64,000 nucleotides of DNA from Dipteronia dyeriana (taxonomy: Eukaryota; Streptophyta; Magnoliopsida; Sapindales; Sapindaceae): positions 35,720,405-35,784,404 of the forward strand of contig CM065301.1 in NCBI GenBank assembly GCA_032871835.1, given 5' to 3'. A program made the position numbers and the translations under genes. A model generated the notes under the pieces. It ran no database searches. It worked only from the letters and a program-made list of their open reading frames with translations, and was not told where the DNA came from. Shown here one piece after another: positions 34,502-47,096 of the stretch; position 1 is the first letter of the stretch, and every line of letters starts with the position of its first letter.

Positions 34502-36521
34502 TGTTGGAACCCCGTTCACCGGTTACGCAGCGGAACTAGGTTTTAAATTTTTTAATACAGATCATAATCTGTATTTGGGACCAGTGAACTTGGGATCGTA
34601 ATTATTTTTCGGAACTAATACATACAATATGTAAACACAGGATATTGTAATCAATATAATCAGAAGAAGAAAATCTTACCAACGTTTGGATGCTCCTTCA
34701 CTTTATGATATTCTCCTGTCTGAACCACTCTTACCAACGTTTAGAGACTCCTTCACTTTACGATGTGTTCCTGTCTGAACTACTCGATCTTTACTCCCAA
34801 AACTGGTAACTACGTGTGGAAGCGTCACGGTCTCAGGAACTTGAATGGAGGATGTAGAGAAAAGTCTTGAAGAAACACTTTCTTCTAATAGAAAACTAGC
34901 TAGAGCAATTCTAGTTATTAAAATTATATATATCAATATCTATTATACTGCACCTATTTTTCTCTCTTTAATCTGATATCTCACGCACACCCAGTGGCTT
35001 TTCAAAAAAAAAATTGCTACTGTAATTATTGTTATGCGTTGATAACCAAGTTTCACGCACATAGTTTTTGCATCATATGCAAATTATTATGTATGTCGTT
35101 TCACATGCACACAAATTGCATCCAATACAAACTCTTGTGTTAATAATTAAAATATATCTTTTAATTATCCTTTTCAAATATATCTAATATATTAAAAGTG
35201 ATAATAATTATTTTATATGTAAACTGAAATTCAAATACTTAGATAAATGATTTAGTAAAAATAAAATAATCCTAATATTTTATCTTCACTTAAATCCATA
35301 TATCAACTAACACCCTCCAATCAATAGTTAATTAATAATTCATAATTATCAATATAATTAAATAGTCCAATTATTTAATTAATTTAACTATTAACATTCA
35401 TTGATTAAATAATCTCATTATTCAATTAATTCCCGAATATATACGTGTCACTTTTGTAACACAATTAATTGGTCAATCCAATTAATTATCTGTGACCCTT
35501 GTTATCTTAATCGATCGGGCTAGTAAGGGGACCTAATGGACCCACAGTATTTTGAACTCCAATAATCCTCAGAATCATTAATTAAACTCTTTAATTAATA
35601 TTCCTTGGTTATTAACTCCGGTGTTATTCCACTAAAAATCCAAAGCTACTCTCTCTCAACTGTAGATGCTTTTACACAGACCGATACAACTCTGTGTTCA
35701 TCGATATAGCTATTACATATAGTGTGATCCTCCACAATAGTTCATAATTAGAGATGGGTCATAATGTCCGTTATACCCCTCTAACTACATATATCCTTTA
35801 AGTACCCTTTATTCTCTAATGGACTATAAATCCGATTTCCTCACAGAATTATGAGAGCGCTCATATTGTCCAAGTCCTGAATCATCCCTTAAGGGAACTA
35901 TCGTCTACTTCTCACAAGAAGAAGTGGATTCCGCTATTATGTACAAACCTTCCTAGCTACAAGCCAAACCACAATCCCAACATACGGAGCATATTGATCG
36001 GGAACTGCATCCGACCTCACCCATGGTTTATCAAAGACCACGATTTAACCTGAAGGAGTCGATAAGACTCTCAAGATTAAGATCACCCACATATAGCCAT
36101 CATTAGTTGATATATATATGAATCTCATCAGTAAACGGATCTTGGTGAGAGATTCATATAGATCATGACCCAGTCCTATATGATCACATCATACAAGGTG
36201 CCTCAATTCCTATATCTCATATGAATGATTTTGGATAGAATCATCGTACATTACTGAATGGACAACAACTATAGATTAACCACAAATAAAGTACCCAACT
36301 TTATTTGCTATATATAGACTCTTTAGATTGTATTCTCTTACTTTATCCATCTGTATATGAGACTCATATACAAAATCTGAGATTACATCCGGCAATCTTG
36401 GATGTTAAATATATGCACAAGTTATAAAATAAACAATACAACATGAATGAATTGAACTTTTCCTTTTATTTATTTCATAAATCCATTTACAAATTACATC
36501 TTTAGGGCATAAACCCCAACA
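34502..36521 (-). repeat. LTR of copia A (3' LTR in element orientation)
   Basis: 2020 bp, TGTTGG...CCAACA, closely matching 45134-47096 with scattered substitutions and indels. In element orientation the polypurine tract lies directly before it (plus-strand 36524-36533, TCTCCCACTT). Confidence 0.9.
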
Positions 36522-36535
36522 ATCTCCCACTTGCA

Positions 36536-37390
36536 CTAAAGCATGTGAGACATGTCTCGTAACCCTAGACCATTAAGGTGACCTAAAAACACTTTAGCTG
36601 GTAAGGTCTTTGTAAATGGATCATCATGGTTGTCTTGTGAGGCTATCTTGGTGACGATCACATCTCCTCTCCACACTATCTCTCTAATGAGATGATACTT
36701 TCTCTTTATATGCTCCCCTATCTTATGGCTTCTTGGTTCTTTGGAATTAGCCATAGCACCACTGTTATCACAATAAAGTGTGATGGGCCTATCCAGATCT
36801 GGAACAACTTCCAGATCACTCAAGAATATATAGAGCCAAACAACCTCTTTAGCAGCTTCACAAGCAGCTTCACAAGCAGCTACATATTCAGCTTCCATAG
36901 TGGAGTCAGCAACGTAAGATTGCTTGATACTTCTCCACACAATGGCTCCACTACCCATGGTAAATACTGATCCATACATGGATTTCCTAGAATTCTTGTC
37001 TGACTGAAAATCAGAATTCGTGTATCCTAACGAGATCAAATCCTGCCCGGAATACACTAGCATATAATCTCTCGTTCTCCGAAGATACTTGAGAATTGTC
37101 TTGACAACAACCCAATGATCCAATCCTGGGTTGGACTGGTATCTTCTAACTACTCCCACTGCATAACAGATGTTTGGTCTCGTGCATAACATAGCATACA
37201 TGAGACTACTTACTGCCGATGCATATGGTACATGTCTTATATCCTTAACTTCTTGAGGTGTCTTAGGACACTGTTCTTTAGACAAGTGAACTTCATGCCT
37301 AGAAGGTAAATTACCTTTCTTGGAGTTTTGCATCAAAAATCGTACAAGAATCTTGTCAAAATATGATGTCTGAGACTGTGCTATTAGTTT
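36536..37390 (-). pseudogene. copia A RNase H region
   Basis: An open frame of about 265 residues at 36536-37336 covers the end of RT and RNase H: RHVPYASAVSSLMYA, CTRPNICYAVGVV, then VADSTMEAEYVAA and HIKRKYHLIREIV. The first RNase H catalytic position is altered: the usual Y-T-D-S-D-F reads YTNSDF. A CEAA unit is also duplicated in ACEAACEAAKE. The enzyme is unlikely to be active. Confidence 0.85.
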
Positions 37391-38372
37391 GTTCTTACGA
37401 TCCCTTATAAGTTGGATCCCTAGAACATAACTTGCCTATCCCAAATCTTTCATTTGGAATTGGCTAGCTAGCCAACCCTTTACATCAGAAAACACTCCCA
37501 CATCATTCCCAATGAGTAGGATATCATATACGTATAGGACCAATAAAACTACTTTCTTGTCAATAATGCGCTTGTAGACACAAGGCTCATCGACGTTCTG
37601 CTCGAAGCCATAAGTTTTGATCACATCATCAAACCTTATGTTCCAAGATCTAGATGCTTGCTTAAGTCCATTGATGGACCTTTGCAGCTTGCAAACTTTT
37701 TGCTATTGATCTGGAGACACGAATCCCTCTGGTTGCATCATATAGATGCTCTCATTAAGATTTCCATTTAAGAATGCAGTCTTGACGTCCATTTGCCAAA
37801 TTTCATAATCGAAATAGGCAGCAATGGATAAGAGAATCCTAATAGACTTAAAACATGGCTACTGGCGAGAAGATCTCTTCATAATCGACCCCCTCTTTCT
37901 GGGTATAACCCTTGGCCACTATCCTTGCCTTGAAGGTCGCTACCTTCCCGTTTACTCCTCTCTTTCTCTTGTAGATCCACTTACACCCTATGGGTTTTAC
38001 CCCATCCAGTAAGTCTACAAAATCCCAGACTGAGTTAGAGTACATGGATTCCATCTCGAGATTCATGGCTTTAAGTCATTCCTCTTTATCAGGATCTTCC
38101 ATTGCATTCTTAAATGTCAATGGATCATCCATACTATCAGTAGAGACAACACCTTGTCCCTCACCTATACATAAATAGCGTTCAGGTTGTCTCAAAACCC
38201 TCTCACTACGTCTAGGTGGTAGTTTATCCTGATCAAAAACCATCTGACTCTCAGATGTTTGTGGATCAACAACTTTTGTTGATGAAGCAGTAATCTCACC
38301 AGGCTCCAACTCATTCAATACAATCTTAGAACGGGATTTATGGTTACTAATATAATTTTTCTCAAGAAACAT
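37390..38372 (-). pseudogene. copia A reverse transcriptase region
   Basis: The RT reads from about 38230 down to 37400: RRSERVLRQPERYL, then [35 protein letters not shown], and FEQNVDEPCVYKR. Several stops interrupt it between 37640 and 37850. The catalytic YVDD box reads YVYD (near 37526), a GAT-to-TAT change that removes one of the metal-binding aspartates. In copia B this box is still YVDD. Confidence 0.85.
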
Positions 38373-38716
38373 TGCATTTGTCGATACAAATACTTTGTTA
38401 TCTTTGGGACTATAGAAGTGTCAAACTCTGGTCTCCTTGGAGTATCCTACAAACAGGAAGACCACAGACTTGGAGTCTAGCTTTCCACATCTATTCTTTA
38501 GAACGTGTGTTGGACACCCCCATATGCAGAAATGTCACAAACCAGTTTTACAACCATTCCACAACTCTAAGGGAGTCTTAGGAACATATTTAGATGGCAC
38601 ACATTCAAAATGTATGCCGCTGTTTGTAACGTATATCCCCAGAAGAAATTTGGTAAGGATGAGAAACTAATCATAGATCTCACAATTTCCATTAGGGTTC
38701 TATTTCTCCTCTCCGA
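38372..38716 (-). pseudogene. copia A integrase C-terminal part
   Basis: On the minus strand, ERRNRTLMEIVRSMIS opens at about 38716 directly after the LTR-like insert. It is followed by broken frames containing KLDSKSVVFLFVGYS near 38450 and DNKVFVSTNAMFLEKN near 38380. The N-terminal half of integrase is on the other side of the insert at 41480-41950. Confidence 0.75.
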
Positions 38717-41478
38717 TGCATGATCAGAGCGATTTATATACCTTTTGAGGTCCCCATTTTCTAGCTTTTGTTCTTGTTTTCGAGTATATTTTGGTATTTG
38801 ATGTGTTTGTGAGCCTTGTGTAGGTACATGTTCCCTATGGAAGGTATTTGAGTTTAATTGAAGAGTTTTGGAGATTAAAGGGTAGAATTTGGAATATCTT
38901 ATGCAGACATCCCAACTTCAGAAGGTTATATCTCTCTCCTCCGATGGAACTACATTTCCTATAACCACTTTTCAGCAAGCCCCAAAAGTCTTATTTCCAA
39001 CTCACTTTACAGATCACGATTCCAAGGTTTTAGGAGAATGTTTTGACCGTTTTTGTAACGGTGGGCAGAGAAGTGCGGTGCGCAGAGAAGTGTGGTACGC
39101 AACCGCGCGAGACCAAGTTGCGTACCGTAATTTGTACCATATTTTTGGGCAGCAAGCTCCAAAAAGTGATGTACGGTACGCTGTGTTGATGCGTACAACA
39201 CATCGAACCGCATTTATGGGCAGAAATATGTTTTTCATCTATTTTCAGAGGGGTATTCTTGTCTTTTCACCCAAAAGTCTTGGTCTAACCTCCCACACTA
39301 TAAATACCCCATTTTCTCCTCATTCTTCAGACCTCTCTTCCCCCCCTTTCCCCTCTCACACCTCTTTTCTTCTCTCTTCCATTTTCTTTCATCTCTTGCT
39401 CCCATGGAGGTTTTTCCTTCATAATAGCTCACCATACACCTCCACCTCACCATTTTACATCTCCTCCATCCATCTTAGAGTAGATTACAAAGGAAATAGG
39501 AGTTAAAACCGAGCTAGGAAGGATTTGAGCATCTTTTAAGGATTTTTCTTCAGGGGTTTGTTTCTTTTTACTCATTTCTTTGTATTTCTTGTTTTCTTTG
39601 TTGTATTCCACCAATTTGGGGATATTGTAAACTTACATTTGTGTAATAAATGTATTGATTGTTCTTAAATTCATTTGGGTTTTGTTTTGCTCTTTGATAT
39701 ATGTGTTTTTATGCTCTTAATATGATATGTATGTGTATGAATTGTTAGAAATCAATATGTGTCCATGATTGGGTTTAGGAGTAGTTGTAATTTAGAGTAG
39801 AAATTAGATACCCATGATTGTTGATTGATTAATGGATGACTTGAAATTTCATATGTTGAGTAATTTGAGTAATAGGGATTTTAGCCCCACAGAGTAGAAA
39901 AGGTTTCAGTTCAGGCTTTTAGTTGCTAAATCGACATTGGTTCATATCCTTGTTCTTATGGGTGTGCGCTTTCGGTTTGGTTTGGGCTGAAGCTCAATGT
40001 CAAACCAAACCAATATGGATCGGTTTGGCTATATTTCAATCCAACCCAAACCAATTTGATTTTCAAACCGATTCAAAAATGGCCGGGTTGGTTTGAATTG
40101 GTTTATCGGTTTAGATTTGAACTCAAAAATCTTTTATATTTTGGTATTATATTATAAAAAATATTTTAAAAAATAATCAACATGAAATATTAATTATATA
40201 TATAAAGGAAGTACAGAAAAGTCAAATGAGTATTACCAATTAAAACCCTAATACATCAATCAATCATGAGAATTATATCAAAACAAATAAATAAACTATA
40301 AAATCTTAAAGTAATCGAAAAAAGTTATAAAACATGGACTGGATAGAAAACATAGGTGAATTTTATATTTTAGTTTTACTTTCTAAAATATGTGGTTTGG
40401 TTGGTGAATTATTTCACTCAACTCAAACCTCAACCCAAACCGACTCACCTTTAATCGGTTTGTCCAAAAAACAAACCAACCCACCCATTTTTTATATTTG
40501 TAATCGAACCAACCCAAACTTTATGGCTTGGGTTGGTCGGTTTGGTTCGGTTTAACGGTTTTTTGCACACCCTTACTTGTTCTTAATGGGTCTTTGTATT
40601 AAGACATGATTATCCATCCACGTGACAGGATTGAGTGATGAATTGATTGTGGAAAATTCCGTAATCAAGAGGATGAACCTTTAACCTAAATTGAATGTTC
40701 TTAATAATATAACAATCACTTTGTTGCATGTAGTTGTTAGGTAAACTTGTTTCCCATGTTTAGCCATCCTAGGGAGTTAACTAAACCGAATCTTTGACCT
40801 AGAAGTAAAGACCACCGACATTTATTTTGTACTTGAGTAGTTATATGGATGTTTTGAATGCTTAAATCTTTTGCTTAATTGATCACTTTGTAATTGATCT
40901 ATGGTTAGATGCTACGTACCGAGAGGAGACACGTTTCACTATGCTTGACTAGAAAGTGCTAGAACCACTAGGCTAGCGTATAGGGTTCGATTTGTATTCT
41001 ACATGCTTAATGGGTTCATATATATTATCCGGATTGCTCGAGAGAGATTTCGGGTATATATGGATACTATCTCTAATACATCGAGAGAGATTAGAGATTA
41101 ATTAAGGGGATACGATCCTATGATATACTTGCACATTTAAGGATTAGGTGAGTCTAGAACGTAATTAGGAGGATTGTCACGGTTGAGTCATTTCCCTATT
41201 GTAACCACATTTCATACATATCTACATTCCATCTATCATTGTATATATTATTTATATAAGTTATTTAGTTATATTATTATTCACTTTTACGCACACACAA
41301 CACATGAGTCCACTCGGAGTGTTGTAATAATAGCTAGAAATAGAGACGATCGATGAATCCCACCTCCCTATGGATCCATCCCTTGCTTGCCGCTGTGCTA
41401 GTCTCTGTGACTTGCGCCCTTGCGAGGCCAAACTTAAATGTTCATATTTGACGACACTGCAACGACATGTCCTCATCA
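38717..41478 (+). mobile_element. LTR-like insert in the copia A integrase, 2.8 kb
   Basis: A foreign block separates ...TPQQNGV and ERRNRTLM... of copia A integrase. Its bounds can be read as TG...CA, and joining the flanks reproduces the uninterrupted order seen in copia B, but I see no target duplication. In plus orientation it has a promoter-like CTATAAATACCCC (about 39299) and, 340 bp later, AATAAATG (about 39646), typical of a long LTR. Without the nested hAT MITE it is about 2.1 kb. It carries no retroviral domains, so it is best read as a solo LTR of a third, unidentified family. Confidence 0.55.
39957..40575. mobile_element. hAT-type MITE, 619 bp
   Basis: TATGGGTGTGC and GCACACCCTTA are inverted repeats with one mismatch, flanked by a perfect 8-bp duplication CTTGTTCT (39949-39956 and 40576-40583). 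Subterminal GGTTTGGTTTGGGCT and AACCAACCCAAAC repeats lie in opposite orientation at the two ends. It is nested in the LTR-like insert within copia A. No coding capacity. Confidence 0.88.
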
Positions 41479-41960
41479 CTACACCATTTTGCTGAGGTGT
41501 ACCGGGAGCTGTAAGTTGGGAAACTATCCCATGCTTGACCATGAAGTTTCAAACTCTTGGTCAAGGTACTCGCCTCCACGATCCGATCGTAGTGATTTGA
41601 TAGTTCTACCTAATTGATTCTCAACTTCAGCTTGAAATTCTTTAAACATTTCAAATGTTTTCGACTTCCGTTGCATTAGGTAGACGTATCTGTATCTTGA
41701 GTAGTCATCTATAAAGGTGACATAATACTCATAACCACCCCCTAGCTTTAACATTCATCGGTCCGCAGATGTCTGTATGTATAAGCTCTAGTGGTTCTTT
41801 AGCTCTAAGGTCTTTTCCAGTAAAAAGTCTCTTAGTCATCTTACCTTCCAGACAAGATTGGCAGACAGGTAAGGTACCAACCTTTAACTCACTTGAAGGT
41901 CCGCTTTTTACTAATCTGTCTATTTGGTCAGGGTTGATATGACCAAGCCTTAGATGCTAG
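41479..41960 (-). pseudogene. copia A integrase N-terminal and core part
   Basis: It reads HLRLGHINPDQIDRL near 41940 (zinc-binding pre-integrase segment), then CQSCLEGKMTKR, HTDICGPMNV near 41775 (first catalytic Asp), and FIDDYSRYRYVYL. SLRSDRGGEY near 41590 holds the second Asp, and TAPGTPQQNGV is near 41500. The third catalytic acid would follow, exactly where the LTR-like insert begins. A stop replaces the Trp usually found before HLRLGH. Confidence 0.85.
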
Positions 41961-42745
41961 AGATACGTGTTATTATCTGGAGAAATCTTATGCCGTTTAG
42001 TTTTTGGTTTTTCAACCATAAACATTTCGGTGTTGAGCAGTGTAGTATGTATTAACGGTCTTAACACATGCAAATTGTTTTCATTAATTCCTGAACAAAT
42101 ATTCAGACAATTCTTTCCAATAATAATAGACTTATTATTAAAAGGAACAGAATACGATTGTTCTAACAATTTAGAAACAGAAATCAAATTCCGTGCAAAT
42201 CCAGTAATATAAAAAACATTATTCAATAATAAAAAACTATTATTATTACAAAATTGCAATCTTATCGCTCTCACTGTTTTTACCAATACGACATCCCCCG
42301 ACCCCACATGCATTGAGAAGGCTCCCTCCTCTAGCTGTATCCAAGAATCAGTCCACTGCAAAGAAGAACAAGCATGGTTAGTGGCCCCCGAATCAATTAT
42401 CCAGTATGAAGAATCATCTTCCACTAAACAAGATTCAAGAACAAGTAAATCATATTTACCTTTCATTTTTTTCTTCTTGGCTACCTCTTCCAGGTAGTGA
42501 GGACAGTTCCTCTTCCAGTGCCCGACCTTGTCGCAATGGAAACATTTTCCTTTGCCTTGGTTGGTGGAGGCGCCCTTGTTTTTGCTTTGGGCTTTCTTGG
42601 GTTTGGGCATACCCTTCGCCTTCCTAGCAGACCTCTTCCTCTTTTTATTATTTGAGGAGGAAGATGGTTCGACAACATTTGCCTCACCGGTCTTACCCTT
42701 ATTGTCCTTAATTAAAGACTCAAAGGTAGCAAGCTCATTGAGCAA
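41957..42745 (-). pseudogene. copia A gag end, zinc knuckle and protease
   Basis: An open frame of 262 codons. A Lys-rich stretch leads into a perfect CCHC knuckle, CFHCDKVGHWKRNC (plus coordinates about 42503-42544). WIIDSGATNHAC follows (about 42370-42405), the copia protease active site with D-S-G intact. The frame then runs through the rest of protease (FARNLISVSKLLE) toward pre-integrase. Confidence 0.88.
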
Positions 42746-43322
42746 CTATGTAAGACTAAACTTTAACTTGTTCATCCCGTAGTTGCTCTTAAACTAATCA
42801 AAACTCTTCGGAAGAGTCGTCAGTATGATGCTCACTTGACTGGGTTACTTAATGGCCTGCCATTGACTTCTGCCATGTTAAAGTAGGACATCATGCTCAG
42901 GACATGTTCCCGAACTGACGTACCTTCCTTCATCCGAGCGAGCATAGCAGAATGAATGACTTCGTGTCGCTTTTGCTCGGAGGGCTGCCAGAACATAGCT
43001 TGCAATGACTCCATGATTTTGAAAGCTGAAGTCATTGCTTCATGCTTTGTGACAAGCATGTCTGTTTTAGAGCCAACAGATATGTTCGGGCCTTCTCATC
43101 AGATGAGACCCATCTCTCGTATGCCTCACGAACAGTTCGTGTGGCATTGGCAGCAGCCGCTGGAGGACATTCCTCCATAAGCACAAACTTGAGGCATTTG
43201 GTGACCAATATTTCATTAATGTTAAGTTTCCACTTAGTGTAGTTATCACCAGTTAATTTATCGTTTGTGAGAATTTGAAGTAATGCAAAAGACATTATTG
43301 CTGAAATAAATAAAGCATTCAT
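42746..43322 (-). pseudogene. copia A gag N-terminal part
   Basis: It starts at an ATG at 43322 (MNALFISAIMSFALLQIL), followed by the copia gag signature LTGDNYTKWKLNINEIL. A frameshift or stop near 43035 breaks it, and gag continues as AFKIMESLQAMF, then RMKEGTSVREHVLSMM near 42910. Copia B carries the matching protein at 59246-60025. Confidence 0.88.
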
Positions 43323-45120
43323 ACAGTCATTTACTTAAAACAAGTGCGAGTGCTTTGGCATAAATTTAAACATGATGCATGAACATGTTTAACGAACTAG
43401 AACTACCCTAAAACTAGTTGTTGTACCACGACAATCCAACATACCACAAAGAAGTGCCACCTTAGGGTCGGTCAAGTCTTTGCACGTTGGACCGAGACAT
43501 TCTCAATCAAATGATATTCTAGAATAACTCTTATCCATATCATTCAACCATCGTTCATTCAGTCAAGTTTTTAATTAACAAACTTAATCAAAACCTTCGT
43601 GTGTGTAACCCACCATTTCAGATCTCACGAGCTTAACTCATGATTTGCCGCCTTAGGGTCGGTCAATCCTGAAATACCCTCAGAAATCCTATCCGTTAGG
43701 AAGTCAACCTTGGTATTAACCTTTGTGGAAACCCTCCTTAGGGAGGACGAAAGCAAAGCCCTCACAAGGCCCCACTCGGATCTCACGGTGTTGAACTAAT
43801 GATGAAGACCGCGAAAAATATGTCATATATCCCTCTCCCACTCACTATTTTAAAAATAGGGTTTTCTATTAACCGTTAATGCACCTAGACTCTACATAAT
43901 TAAACGACTAACTTTAATCAAGTTATCTAGCGTATTAACTAATTAGAACCAAATTCTAATTAACTAATAAATTATTAATGATTTTTAACAATTAAAAATC
44001 TAATCTATTAGTGAATAATCTAAGCCTTTATAAACTTTTTACTAAGGTCAAATTATTATGATAGTGTTTACCAAGTTTTAACTATTAAAACTCTAACATT
44101 TTATTCGGTTCATTTATTATTAGGTTGTTAATCATATTAATCATAATTACTGTAAATGACCCTATTAATCTAACTTATTAAACTCTTTAATAACTAGATT
44201 AATATTAATGAGAATTACCAAGTTTTCTAACCATAAAAAAAAACTAATCTCATTATTCATAACCATTTATGCTTATTGCCCATTTAAATCATATTAAAAA
44301 AAATACATAAAATATTAGGCTATGATGCATGTATGACATATCAAATATATTTGTATAGACACATCTAATCTAAATGACATACGTATGCATGACAATGCTT
44401 TTATCATCACATAATATAAAACATATATGAATTGACCGAGTACTGTGAATTATTTAACCTAAAAATTGAAACCTAAAATTACAAAAAATAACCCCAAAAC
44501 ATTCATTGGTCTTCTAGCAACTTCAGATATCTTCCAGCTTCTTCAGATCATTCCGATTCATCTCATGAATCCGAAACGGAAAATCTTCACGGAATGGACT
44601 AGGCAATAATTGCCTTTGGAAACGTACACATGCTGTTGTACAGGTCATGTGTGTTGCTTGTACTGCCACCATGCATGTATCACATGCACATGGTGTTTCT
44701 CGTGGTCCCACCACGTATGTACATGCAATTTTAAATTGCACATCTTCTAATCACACGTACAATGTGCAACAATTGCAAATCTTCTCATCACACGTACACT
44801 GTTCAACAATTGCACATCCAATTTAAAAAAATATATCAACTGCTGTTTGTGACGTTGACTTCTTCATATGATTTCACCAGGTCTTCACGTATTACATATA
44901 TATATTTTTAAATTCAATTTAATAATAATAAAAATAAAACAATAATAATAATAATACCACCCATAAACCCTAAATTCACAGTACCATAAAAAATTACAAT
45001 CAACTATGTTTAAATTAAACAATTTAATTATAAACATTCATACAATCATAAAGATGATGCCTACACAATCTTACATACAAGAGTATCGAAAACAATTTCC
45101 TGTTTCAAAAAATAATCTGT
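43323..45120 (-). other. Leader of copia A between primer-binding site and gag
   Basis: About 1.8 kb of non-coding, AT-rich sequence. It corresponds to the leader of copia B at 57720-59245, including the shared GGTCGGTCAAG segment. No gene is seen; such a long leader is unusual for a copia element. Confidence 0.7.
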
Positions 45121-45131
45121 CTCTGATACCA
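45121..45131 (-). other. Primer-binding site of copia A
   Basis: The minus strand reads TGGTATCAGAG two bases inside the right LTR. This is the complement of the 3' end of initiator methionine tRNA, the usual primer of plant copia elements. Confidence 0.9.
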
Positions 45132-45133
45132 AT

Positions 45134-47096
45134 TGTTGGAACCCCGTTCACTGGTTACGCAGCGGAACTAGTTTTTAAATTTTTAAATTTTTAAATTTTT
45201 AAATTTTTTTAATATATATCATAATCTGTATCTGGGACCAGTGAACTTGTGATCGTAATTATTTTTTCGGAACTAATACATACAATATGTAAAAACAGGA
45301 TATTGTAATCAATATAATCAGAAGAAGAAAATCTTACCAACGTTTGGAGGCTCCTTCACTTTATGATATGCTCCTGTCTAAACCACTCTTACCAACGTTT
45401 GGAGAATCCTTCATTTTACGATGCGTTCCTGTCTGAACCACTCGATCTTCCTCGCTATCTCCCGGAACTGGTAACTCTCATGAACTTGAATGGAGGATGT
45501 AGAGAAAAGTCAATATCTATTATACTGCATCTATTTTTCTCTCTTTAATCTGATATCTGACGCACACAGAATGGCTTTTCAAAAAAAAAAGTTGCTACTG
45601 CAATTATTGTTATGCGTTGATAACCATGTTTCACGCACATAGTCTTTGCATCGTATGCAAATTATTATGTATGTCGTTTCACATACACACAAATTGCATC
45701 CAATACAAACTCTTGTGTTAATAATTGAAATATATCTTTTAATTATCTTTTTTAAATATATCTAATATATTAAAAGTGATAATAAGTATTTTAAATTTAA
45801 ATATAAATTCAAATACTTAGATAAAAGATTTAGTAAAGATAAAATAATCATATTATTTTATCTTCACTTAAATCCATAAATCAACTAACACCCTCTAATC
45901 AATAGTTAATTAATAATTCATAATTATCAATATAATTAAATAGTCCAATTATTTAATTAATTTAACTATTAACATTCATTAATTAAATAATCTCATTATT
46001 CAATTAATTCCCGAATATATACGTGTCACTTTTGTAACACAATTAATTGTACAATCCAATTAATTAACTGACCCTTGTTACCTAAATCGGTCGGGCTAGT
46101 AAACGAACCTAATGGACCCATGGTATTTTGAGCTCCAATAATCCTTAGAATCTTTAATTAAACACTTTAATTAATATTCCTTGATTATTAACTCCGGTGT
46201 TATTCCATTAAAAACCCGAAGCTGCACTCTCTTAACTGTAGATGCTTTTACACAGACCGATACAACTCGGTGTCTATCCATATAGCTATTACATATGGTG
46301 TGATCCTCCACAAAAGTTCATAATTAGAGCTGGGTCATAATGTCCGTTATACCTCTCTAATTACATATATCCTTTAAGTACCGTTTATTCTCTAATGATC
46401 AATAAAACCTATTTCCTCACGGAATTAGGAGAGCGCTCATATTGTCCAAGTCCCGAATCAACCCTTAAGGGAACTATCGTCTACTTCTCGCAGGAAGGAG
46501 TGGATTCCACTATTGTGTACAAACATTTCCAGCCACAAGCCAAACCACAATCCCAACATACTGAGCATATTGATCGGAAACTGCATCTGACCTCACCCAT
46601 GGTATGTCAAAGACCATGATCTAACCTGAAGGAGTCGATAAGACACTCAGGATTAAGATCACCCACATATAGCCATCATTAGTTGATATATATGAATCTA
46701 ATCAGTAAATGGATCTTGGTGAGAAATTCATATAGATCATGGCCCAATCCTATATGATCACATCATACAAGGTGCCTCAATTCCCATATCTCATATGAAT
46801 GATTCAGGATAGAATCATCGTACATTACGGAATGGACTACAACTATAGATTAACCACAAATAAAGTACCCAACTTTATTTGCATTCTATGGACTCTTTAG
46901 ATTGCATGTCTCTTACTGTATCCATTTCTATATGACACTCATATACACAGTTTGAGATTACATCCGACAATCTTGGATGTTAAGTATATGCACAAGTTAT
47001 AAAATAAACAACACAACATGAACGAATTGAACTTTTCCTTTTATTTATTTCATAAATCCATTTACAAATTAGATCTTTAGGGCATAAGCCCCAACA
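45134..47096 (-). repeat. LTR of copia A (5' LTR in element orientation)
   Basis: 1963 bp, TGTTGG...CCAACA. It has a small deletion relative to the other LTR near 45495 (the segment present at 34855-34935 is missing) and a local TTTTTAAA expansion near 45175-45210. Confidence 0.9.

Larger units (their letters stand above)
34502..47096 (-). mobile_element. Ty1/copia retrotransposon, full-length but dead (copia A)
   Basis: Two LTRs of about 2 kb in direct orientation (34502-36521 and 45134-47096) begin TGTTGGAACC and end CCCCAACA on the plus strand. A perfect 5-bp target duplication ATTAT flanks them (34497-34501 and 47097-47101). The internal region reads on the minus strand as gag, protease, integrase, RT, RNase H, the copia order. 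Next to the right LTR is a TGGTATCAGAG primer-binding site on the minus strand. Next to the left LTR is a polypurine tract AAGTGGGAGA. The coding region has many stops and is split by an LTR-like insert at 38717-41478. Confidence 0.93.

Noticed and set aside
38889..39506. 205-codon open frame on the plus strand
   Set aside because: It spans the promoter and leader part of the LTR-like insert, including a TATAAATACCCC stretch, and has no recognisable domain. The second half is Ser/Pro/Phe repeats from CT-rich DNA.
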